Source: Saccharicrinis sp963677245
GTDB taxonomy: Bacteria; Bacteroidota; Bacteroidia; Bacteroidales; Marinilabiliaceae
DNA length: 64,000 nt
Assembly (NCBI GenBank): GCA_963677245.1
Contig: OY781921.1
Location: 5,146,001 to 5,210,000, forward strand
Reading direction: 5' to 3'
Shown: positions 54,601-61,015 of the stretch, piece after piece
Layout of the letters: every line of letters starts with the position of its first letter
Numbering within the stretch: the stretch's first letter is position 1
Notes under the pieces: model-generated
Seen by the model: the letters and a program-made list of their open reading frames with translations, nothing else
What the model was told of the DNA's origin: nothing
Database searches by the model: none
Translations under genes and position numbers: made by a program

Positions 54601-56357
54601 AAGGTGCTGTTGAATTGGCCGATTTTAACAATAATGGTAAATTGGATGTGTTAATCACAGGGAATTGCAATAGTGGTTTTATGGATTACATTGATGATCG
54701 AAGAATTGCCGTTTTGTGTAAAAATAATAGCCTTGTATCCAATACACCACCATCACCTCCTTCAAATTTAATGGCAACAGTTGATGGCGATAATGTTGTG
54801 TTAAGCTGGAATGCAGGATCAGATAACGAGTCTGATGTCAGTGTGTTGTCTTACAATTACTACCTTGTAAATGAAGAGACAGGGAGCTATCTTACTTTTC
54901 CAAATGCCGATATTCAAACGGGAAATAGAATGGTGAGCGAAATGGGAAATGCATGGATGAACCTTAGTTGGCCTCTTAAAAATCTGCCTGGAGGAACCTA
55001 TAAATGGAGTGTGCAAACCATAGATGCCGGATATGCCGGTTCGGAATTTGCATCGGAACAATCATTTACAATAGAAGGTGTACCAAGCATTACCTTTTCG
55101 CACGATTACCTAACATTTGATGAATTGGAAGGTAATACTCAAGTATCATTAGATATTTTAGGTTTAAGTTTAACCGATGATATTTCTATTGTTGTTCCGG
55201 ATGGTTTTTCTGTTAGTCAAACAACAATAGCTAAAGAGCAGGATGGTAGTGCATCAGCGACCATAAACGTAACATTTAATGGTAATGAAGAGGTGAGAAA
55301 TTATATTGAATTTAAGTCAGGAGATTTCTCTGAACGTATTCGTGTTATAGGATATTTGACTTCAAACTATTATACTCCGTTCTATCCTTCAGGTAACCTT
55401 ATTGTTGATCCTTATTTGTCAGCTAAAGATCCTAATTTTTCGGGTTGGGGCCATGGTAAAATTACCACCGATACGCTATTAATTTATGGTGGTAGCCGTT
55501 CTTATCATGCCGATGGTACTGAGACTTGTTGGCCCAATGGTGCTACGTTAGATTATACGCTTCCTGTTTCATTCGAGCCCAATACCTATTACCTGCTTCG
55601 TGCTATGATAAAAACAATGGATGGCACCTTTGCTTTTGAGATTAAAGGTGCGGATATAGAAGGAGAGAATCTGGTAGCAATTAATATGGATACCTATGGT
55701 GAGTGGAAGCAGTTTGATACGATATTTGTTTCGGGCAACAATCCGTCAAGTGATAATAACATATTCTTTAATAATTGTGGTGGCTCAACAGGTACTCAAG
55801 CATTCTTGGATAACTACGAACTCTATAAAATACCATTCTATGTACCTACCAAAGAGCTGGTGTTTACTGAGCCAGGTGAAGCCGAATTATCAGTATTTGC
55901 GCAAATGGAAGCTTCTAACGAAGATATTGTTATTACAGCACCGAAGGGGATAACTTTAAGTAAATCTACGATAGCATCCGATGCTGGTGAAACAACCATT
56001 ACCGTTAGTTATACGGGTGGTGAAATTGATGACTATATCTATCTGAAAAGTGGTGCAATTATGGATAGTGTGAGAGTGAAGGGCGAAACTTTAACCCATC
56101 TAAACCGGAGTAATGCAACCATATCGCAATCGGTATATGTTGCCAATGAGCAAATTCATGTGCTATTTCAATTGAAAAAGTCAACTCAAATGAATTTCTC
56201 GATCTATAACTTAGCCGGCAAATTGGTTGCGAACCAAACAGGCACCTACAACGCAGGAAAACATACCACAGTTATAAAAGAAAAATTGAAGGGAGGTATA
56301 TACCTGATAAAGGTAGATAGTGGGGGAGATTTTTCATCGTATAAAGTTGTAAAATAA
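51669..56357 (+). CDS. Giant beta-helix glycoside hydrolase with FG-GAP repeats and T9SS sorting domain
   Basis: 1562 residues, signal peptide (1-24). A right-handed parallel beta-helix fills about 25-640 (IWVAPNGSDSNDGSESAPLA, VPVLSGG, and the coil sequences with GNVAWVGRQAAAVSLVNAQN), resembling GH141-type beta-helix fucosidases/xylanases. Seven FG-GAP/VCBS repeats with calcium motifs follow at about 650-1010 (DLTSNGLLDIVYSGG, DLNGDGYIDLIQAG, DFDNDGDIDICLLS, DVNGDGYLDILVGG, DWNNNGSFDLIVTG, DFNNNGKLDVLITG). Then come Fn3 (about 1023-1130), two BACON-like sandwiches, a carbohydrate-binding-like sandwich (about 1235-1390), and a T9SS domain (about 1475-1562). The GH family assignment is inferred from the N-terminus only. 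Last unit under the HTCS operator copies. Confidence 0.8.
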   Translation: MKKSTKQLMILFLIGIFSVYNSYAANIWVAPNGSDSNDGSESAPLATIQQALSNARVLRQMNDASIEGGIHIILKGGTYQLTETVLLTQADAGTPTSPTYIEAALGEVPVLSGGVTIANWQEAGNVDGLPDIAQNRVWVANIPALDDGNLNFRQLWVNGFKMKRASTFDDNSLTRIISVDKENGQLTIPTPKVPMDNFEGMEMTIIQDWLINILRINSVVTSGNRTTLTFKSPESEIEFKRPWPILRADEGSHSNHFFYLSNGMQFLNRPQEWYLDSIAGKIYYWPRAGENLTTFKATAPQLESLLQIEGNLDNIVSNIHFKGISFQHTSWMRPSHNGHVPLQAGNFIYDAYSDESAPGGNVAWVGRQAAAVSLVNAQNVYFTDCTFANMAATALDFESGTKNVGVEGSVFNDIGGTAIQVGYYGDENFESHLPYNPTDDRVVCDGVTIRNNYITNPCTEDWGCLGIATGFASGVIIDHNEIQNAPYSAISMGWGWTVESNCMANNHITANYINGFSSQMRDGGAIYTLSSQPNSSVVGNRIEGVGDPLFNPLMWNMKHAQFDIYLDEGSDYFTVKDNWCQRNAISRNKNGGNNTWGTNGPTVSETIKNAAGLQPEYAKIKQQVKQQTYPPLDTIAEMLATNDIVEFIADGEGFKLGSAMAVDLTSNGLLDIVYSGGESFQVQQGGVRLNNGDFNFVATQPLQRVFMSNFAAGDLNGDGYIDLIQAGWDFWSPYNAVLLNDGKGNLTETVIEPPLNTAPACGIADLNNNGLPDYFFIGNGSDNSFYMQKHDRTFNNAESKLALPGGFSDPNVIYADFDNDGDIDICLLSNKTGGVYTRMWVNKGDGTFEEKEIGVTEKGTRGTLAYADVNGDGYLDILVGGVLPNEDALSGGDGTKTYTLYLNNKEGGFVKHQEFSEYFEDNTTQSAKFGDWNNNGSFDLIVTGWNLTQGNESRTSLYLNDGQGNFTLSDVELPGVSEGAVELADFNNNGKLDVLITGNCNSGFMDYIDDRRIAVLCKNNSLVSNTPPSPPSNLMATVDGDNVVLSWNAGSDNESDVSVLSYNYYLVNEETGSYLTFPNADIQTGNRMVSEMGNAWMNLSWPLKNLPGGTYKWSVQTIDAGYAGSEFASEQSFTIEGVPSITFSHDYLTFDELEGNTQVSLDILGLSLTDDISIVVPDGFSVSQTTIAKEQDGSASATINVTFNGNEEVRNYIEFKSGDFSERIRVIGYLTSNYYTPFYPSGNLIVDPYLSAKDPNFSGWGHGKITTDTLLIYGGSRSYHADGTETCWPNGATLDYTLPVSFEPNTYYLLRAMIKTMDGTFAFEIKGADIEGENLVAINMDTYGEWKQFDTIFVSGNNPSSDNNIFFNNCGGSTGTQAFLDNYELYKIPFYVPTKELVFTEPGEAELSVFAQMEASNEDIVITAPKGITLSKSTIASDAGETTITVSYTGGEIDDYIYLKSGAIMDSVRVKGETLTHLNRSNATISQSVYVANEQIHVLFQLKKSTQMNFSIYNLAGKLVANQTGTYNAGKHTTVIKEKLKGGIYLIKVDSGGDFSSYKVVK

Positions 56358-56379
56358 GGAAAAACAACCATTTTATAGA

Positions 56380-56426
56380 GGAGTCAATATCGCATAGATA
56401 ATATACGTTATGGGCTCCTTTTTTTT
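56380..56426. terminator. Terminator between convergent genes
   Basis: GGAGTC (56380-56385) pairs with GGCTCC (56413-56418, one G-U), followed by a T-run on the plus strand, downstream of the giant beta-helix gene. The loop has AT-rich sequence with further weak pairing. Confidence 0.6.
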
Positions 56427-56429
56427 GCT

Positions 56430-57635
56430 TTATTTTTCTGTAATTTCCTTTAGGTATACAATCCTCGATTCAAAACCTACACGTTCCAGCCCATTCACTT
56501 CAATTATCATTTCAAAATATTGAGGAATATACCCAATGTGTGTTATCATATACTCTTCTACCTGCGCCATTTTTTTGGGTAAAGTAAAATTCCGGATAGC
56601 TTCAGGTGTGGCCGAATCCCAAAGACTACTAAAACTGAATATGGTGTTATTTTTAGGTCCCGGGTATTTGGCTATAAGACCATAGTCTGTGTTCTTACCT
56701 TCCCAATCGCCCTTGGGCGTAAATATTAATTCTTCGCTATCGCTGTTGACTTTGTAATTGTATACCCGATTATCATCTACATTGTGATTAATGCTACTGT
56801 TTTCGAAATAGCTGTTAAAAATGCCGGCAGACCGTTGCATGCCTACATATATTAAGTTATAATCATGTAAGTCTTCAGGGCTGATAGTAGCGCATACACG
56901 CGTTTGAAAGTCCTTATCGGGGTACAATACCTTAGCGATATTAGCGACCCATTCTGCTGTGTTTTTATGCAATAGAGTATAGGGCACTTTCTTTAGATCT
57001 TTGCCTTGGTTTTCTTCCAGTTTTTGGTAAGCTTCTAATTGAGTTACATTGTTTACTTCAGGTACACGCATACTAATGGCTTTCGTTTCTTCTGAAGTCT
57101 GGTCAGCGAAAACAAAGAAGTCCCCAACCACCACCTGGACAGGTTTATCATCTTCAAAGAACTCCTGCCAGAAAACGGACTTGGCAAACGCGTTTCTGCG
57201 TTTCTGCTTGTTGTTTATAAGAAAGACAGTAAGGGTGATACTAATGCCTAAGAGTACACAAAGGGCTATGAGTGTCGCTTTAACATTAGCACTGGTATCT
57301 TTGAAGAAAGCGTCCGGTTTGTTTTTCTCAAAATGCACCTGATAGCCACCTTTGGGAATGGTTAATATGTAGCTTTCCTGCTTGCCTTCTGTGTCAAAAT
57401 ACTGCTTGAGTTTTTTCCGCAGGTGATAGACGTATACACGTCCTCTGGCACTATCCACTTTATCCGATTTTTTTCCAAAAATATGCTCCGCAATGGCATA
57501 CTCTTTTGGAGCAACACCGGATTGGGTACACTTCACAAGAAATTTTAGCAGCTCTAAGTAGGTTGTGCCTGAACTAAAGGAGTTGCTTTTCTCTATCCTA
57601 AGTAATAAGTCTGTTATTTCACTGTCTTTTATCAT
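56430..57635 (-). CDS. Membrane-anchored winged-helix regulator (ToxR/CadC-like layout)
   Basis: 401 residues from the ATG at 57635. A longer frame starts at 57692, but its first 19 codons lie partly in the operator repeats and are unlikely. An OmpR-like winged helix occupies about 1-105 (LLRIEKSNSFSSGTTYLELL, SARGRVYVYHLRKKL, ILTIPKGGYQVHF), then one membrane helix (about 115-138, ATLIALCVLLGISITLTVFL), and a periplasmic domain (about 140-401) of unknown fold with FGYGLIAKYPGP-like elements. It would sense a periplasmic or envelope signal and act directly on DNA. Divergent to the GH2 gene and adjacent to the beta-helix gene, so it is a likely local regulator. Confidence 0.75.
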   Translation of the reverse strand: MIKDSEITDLLLRIEKSNSFSSGTTYLELLKFLVKCTQSGVAPKEYAIAEHIFGKKSDKVDSARGRVYVYHLRKKLKQYFDTEGKQESYILTIPKGGYQVHFEKNKPDAFFKDTSANVKATLIALCVLLGISITLTVFLINNKQKRRNAFAKSVFWQEFFEDDKPVQVVVGDFFVFADQTSEETKAISMRVPEVNNVTQLEAYQKLEENQGKDLKKVPYTLLHKNTAEWVANIAKVLYPDKDFQTRVCATISPEDLHDYNLIYVGMQRSAGIFNSYFENSSINHNVDDNRVYNYKVNSDSEELIFTPKGDWEGKNTDYGLIAKYPGPKNNTIFSFSSLWDSATPEAIRNFTLPKKMAQVEEYMITHIGYIPQYFEMIIEVNGLERVGFESRIVYLKEITEK

Positions 57636-57664
57636 AAAAAAATAAATGCATGAGAATAAGTATG

Positions 57665-57699
57665 TTAACGGTTTAATAAACCGTTTAAACAACCGTTTT
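57665..57699. promoter_or_regulatory. Probable operator for the winged-helix regulator
   Basis: AACGGTTTA, one base, TAAACCGTT (57667-57685) is a perfect 9-bp inverted repeat. A third half-site AACCGTTTT lies at 57691-57699, 12-13 bp beyond the second half. It lies 30-60 bp upstream of the preferred start at 57635, consistent with autoregulation. Confidence 0.65.
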
Positions 57700-57802
57700 C
57701 ACTAAAAAAGGGCAAGCTGAAACTAATGGTTTTCGGTTTATTTAAATTTTAATTCAAAATTAATATCAGATCAAACCATTGTGGTTGTTTTGACGACAAG
57801 AT

Positions 57803-60800
57803 ATGCAAATATTAAAAAAGTATAGCGTTTATAAGCTTAATCGTTTAAGTGTTCGTTTATCCATTCTTACCTTTTGGGTAATTCATTCTTTAATTTCGGT
57901 TTATGGACAAAAGAATAAGCAGTCTGAAGATAATTTTGCCAAAATTGGCAATATGCAGGTGGCCATAAGAACGCACCTATTAAAAGATAATGTGCCTGAA
58001 GAGTTACCTCAAAAGTATTTACCTGTAAGTCATAATAAAGCTTCAGCATTTAAGCCTTTTGATCTGATGGATACCCCTGAAGAGTTGGTGAAGGAGTTGG
58101 ATAAGATGCGTGAGGCATATCAACCATTTTTAGCCAATCTGGCACCAAAAGTAGAGCAGTCCAGAGAGCGTATGATGTTGACTTCGGCGAATTGGAGAAT
58201 TGAAACCCCGGCAGATAGACAAGATTTCGCGGGCGTATTAGCCGGAAAGGGAGAATGGAAACAAGTTAGTCTTCCTCATTTTGGAGAGCCATTAGGTAGA
58301 GCCACTACTTATTATCGCAAGGAGGTTGAGATATCCCAAAGAATGCTTGATAAAGGAGCGCTGTTTATCTGTTTTAAAGGTGTGGATTATAAAGCGAATA
58401 TCTATTTAAATGGCTATTACCTGGGATCGCACGAAGGCTTTTTTGCCCCTTTTGAATTTAATATGACTGAATATGCTAGAATAGGCAAGAATACTCTAGT
58501 TGTTCAGGTAAAGAATGACTATACCACCCACGGCGGAAGAAACGAGAAAGGCGAAAAGGTAAAAGGGGATAAAATTTTTGGAGCTACCAATTTAGGTTAT
58601 GACGATCCGTACGATGGATGGCATCACTCTCCTGCAGGTATGGGTATTTACCAGGAGTGTTATATAGAGGCACGCTCGCCACTGCATATCAACGATGTTT
58701 TTGTACGGCCACTTTTAGATACTGATGAAGCCGAAATATGGTTGGAGGTAAATAACTACCACCAATTTAATAAAGAGGTCATCTTTAAATTATCGGTATA
58801 CGGTCAGAATTTTGAAGCAAGCATCATCGAAGATCTTGAATATATTCCTTCCACTGTACATATTCCCGGAGTGGGCGATTTAGCCAAACCTACCGACTGG
58901 GAGAAAAACAATTTGCCACTAGGATACGGTGTAAACTTCTTAAAGACGAAAGTGAAAATCTCTAATCCTAAATTATGGAGTAACAAAACACCTTGGCTTT
59001 ACCAGTTGCAAGTAAAAATGTATAACGATAAAGGTGAGCTAAGCGATATGCAGTCGCAGCAATTTGGTATGCGTTCGTTTACGATGGATACGGTTTCTAT
59101 TCCTAAAGGGATGATGTATCTGAATGGCGAAGCCATACGCTTACGCGGTGCAAACACGATGGGTTTTATGCAGCAAGATGTCTTTAAAAAAGATTGGGAT
59201 CAGTTGATAGATGATATCCTGTTGGCTAAAATATGTAATATGAATTATTACCGATTTACTCAGCGCCCTGTACAACCAGAGATATATGAGTATTGTGATA
59301 AATTGGGGATGATGACCCAAACAGATCTGCCACTTTTTGGAGGCTTAAGACCCAATAAATGGGCAGAGGCTGTGAAGCAGGCAGAGGAAATGGAGCGATT
59401 AGTGCGTAGTCATCCTTGTAATATAATGGTGACCTATATTAATGAGCGTTTTCCAAACGCTGAAGGGGCGCCTCAACGAAATATGAGTACTTATGATGAG
59501 TATGCCCGACTGTTTACAGCTTGCGATCAGGCTGTACATATGGCAAATCCCGACAGGGTAATAAAGGCTGCCGATGGCGATTATGATCCACCTTCGCCGG
59601 GATTACCGGATAACCACTGCTACAATGCATGGTATAATGGTCACGCACTGGGTTTAGGTGAGTTACACCGAGGGCATTGGATTCCTACCAAACCCAATTG
59701 GTATTATGCTTGTGGTGAATTTGGAGCTGAGGGACTTGATCCAGAAAATGTCATGGATAAATATTATCCTAAAAATTGGTTGCCGGAATCTGAAAAAGCA
59801 GTGTGGAATCCGGGTAAGATAGCTATGGCTCAAACACAGAATTTCCACTATTTGTGGTTTAATACCCAAAATACAAGATCAGAATGGATAGAAGCCAGTC
59901 AAACCCACCAAGCCTGGGCTACAAGGCTACTTACCGAAGCTTTCCGTAGAGATGCCAAGATGGTATCATTTGCCATACACCTGTTTATAGATGCCTGGCC
60001 TGCCGGATGGATGAAAACGATAATGGATGTCGACAGGCAACCTAAAAAGGCATTCTTCGTTTATCGGGATGCTTTGGAACCAATAATGGCTAATTTGAGA
60101 ACAGACAGATACCATTATACCAGTGGAGATGAGATTTTGGCAGAAGCCTGGATTTGTAACGACTTAAATAGTGTTCCAAGTAACTACACGCTTAAGTACC
60201 AGTTCGAAAGAAAAGGGAAGGTGGTCTTTGCCAATAACATATCCCCGGATATTCCTATAAACAGTAGCCAATTTCAAGGTTATATAAAAACAAAAGCACC
60301 TGTTGTAAACAAGCGTGCAGCTTACAAACTACGTCTAGGATTATTTGATGATAAGGGAAATGAAGTAAGCCAATCTTTACTCGATATGGAGGTGTTCCCT
60401 AAAAAAGAAAAAATATCAACCAGCATCTTTTCTACTTCTTCTAAAGGAGCGGCAGGCCAGATACTCGATAAACTTGATGCAACAGCTGTTCAATCTATGC
60501 AACAAGCTTCGGTTATTCTGATTGATGATTTTAATTGGTACCAACAAAATAAAGTTGAGATAGACGCATTGGTGAAAACCGGAAAGCGCGTTGTTTTTCT
60601 AGAACTAAAAGAAGGAGAATACAACATTGCTACTAGTGAGGTAAAAGTGGAAAATACCATAATGGGTGAGTACTACTATGTGTCTCCTGCTGCAGGACAC
60701 AGACTGGTAGACTGGGCAAAACCTATGGACTTTAAATTTTGGTATAACGATGAAGCAAAATGCGTTCTGCCTTTTGTGAGCAGCGTTTTTAGAGCCAAAG

Positions 60801-60982
60801 ATTGGGAGCCAATTCTTAATTCAGGAAGAACAAGCTGGGCAGGCGATCAGGGGGCTTATTTGGCAGCAGCCGAGAAACAGTATGGCCAAGGCTGCTTTAT
60901 TATTTGTCAGCTTAAGGTGAGTGGTTTTGTTATATCTAATCCTGTTGCAAGAATATTTTCAAATAAACTTCTTCATGATTGA
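57803..60982 (+). CDS. GH2-family glycoside hydrolase
   Basis: 1059 residues with an N-terminal hydrophobic signal (about 18-35, ending YGQ). After a roughly 100-residue lead segment with no clear family come the GH2 sandwich domain (about 125-270; HFGEPLGRATTYYRKEVE, NIYLNGYYLGSHEGFFAPFEF), the immunoglobulin-like domain (about 275-425) and the TIM barrel (about 430-780), with probable acid/base E548 in VTYINERFPN and nucleophile E639 in YACGEFGAEG. The C-terminal about 250 residues are sandwich/glutamine-amidotransferase-like. GH2 enzymes cleave beta-galactosides, beta-glucuronides or beta-mannosides. It is divergent to the winged-helix regulator and 33 bp upstream of the next gene. Confidence 0.88.
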   Translation: MQILKKYSVYKLNRLSVRLSILTFWVIHSLISVYGQKNKQSEDNFAKIGNMQVAIRTHLLKDNVPEELPQKYLPVSHNKASAFKPFDLMDTPEELVKELDKMREAYQPFLANLAPKVEQSRERMMLTSANWRIETPADRQDFAGVLAGKGEWKQVSLPHFGEPLGRATTYYRKEVEISQRMLDKGALFICFKGVDYKANIYLNGYYLGSHEGFFAPFEFNMTEYARIGKNTLVVQVKNDYTTHGGRNEKGEKVKGDKIFGATNLGYDDPYDGWHHSPAGMGIYQECYIEARSPLHINDVFVRPLLDTDEAEIWLEVNNYHQFNKEVIFKLSVYGQNFEASIIEDLEYIPSTVHIPGVGDLAKPTDWEKNNLPLGYGVNFLKTKVKISNPKLWSNKTPWLYQLQVKMYNDKGELSDMQSQQFGMRSFTMDTVSIPKGMMYLNGEAIRLRGANTMGFMQQDVFKKDWDQLIDDILLAKICNMNYYRFTQRPVQPEIYEYCDKLGMMTQTDLPLFGGLRPNKWAEAVKQAEEMERLVRSHPCNIMVTYINERFPNAEGAPQRNMSTYDEYARLFTACDQAVHMANPDRVIKAADGDYDPPSPGLPDNHCYNAWYNGHALGLGELHRGHWIPTKPNWYYACGEFGAEGLDPENVMDKYYPKNWLPESEKAVWNPGKIAMAQTQNFHYLWFNTQNTRSEWIEASQTHQAWATRLLTEAFRRDAKMVSFAIHLFIDAWPAGWMKTIMDVDRQPKKAFFVYRDALEPIMANLRTDRYHYTSGDEILAEAWICNDLNSVPSNYTLKYQFERKGKVVFANNISPDIPINSSQFQGYIKTKAPVVNKRAAYKLRLGLFDDKGNEVSQSLLDMEVFPKKEKISTSIFSTSSKGAAGQILDKLDATAVQSMQQASVILIDDFNWYQQNKVEIDALVKTGKRVVFLELKEGEYNIATSEVKVENTIMGEYYYVSPAAGHRLVDWAKPMDFKFWYNDEAKCVLPFVSSVFRAKDWEPILNSGRTSWAGDQGAYLAAAEKQYGQGCFIICQLKVSGFVISNPVARIFSNKLLHD

Positions 60983-61015
60983 GTGTAAATATTTACGAAC
61001 TAAATTTTTAATAAT

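Noticed and set aside
57636..57692. Upstream ATG as the start of the winged-helix regulator
   Set aside because: It would place the operator inverted repeat inside the gene and add a sequence without homology; the ATG at 57635 fits better.
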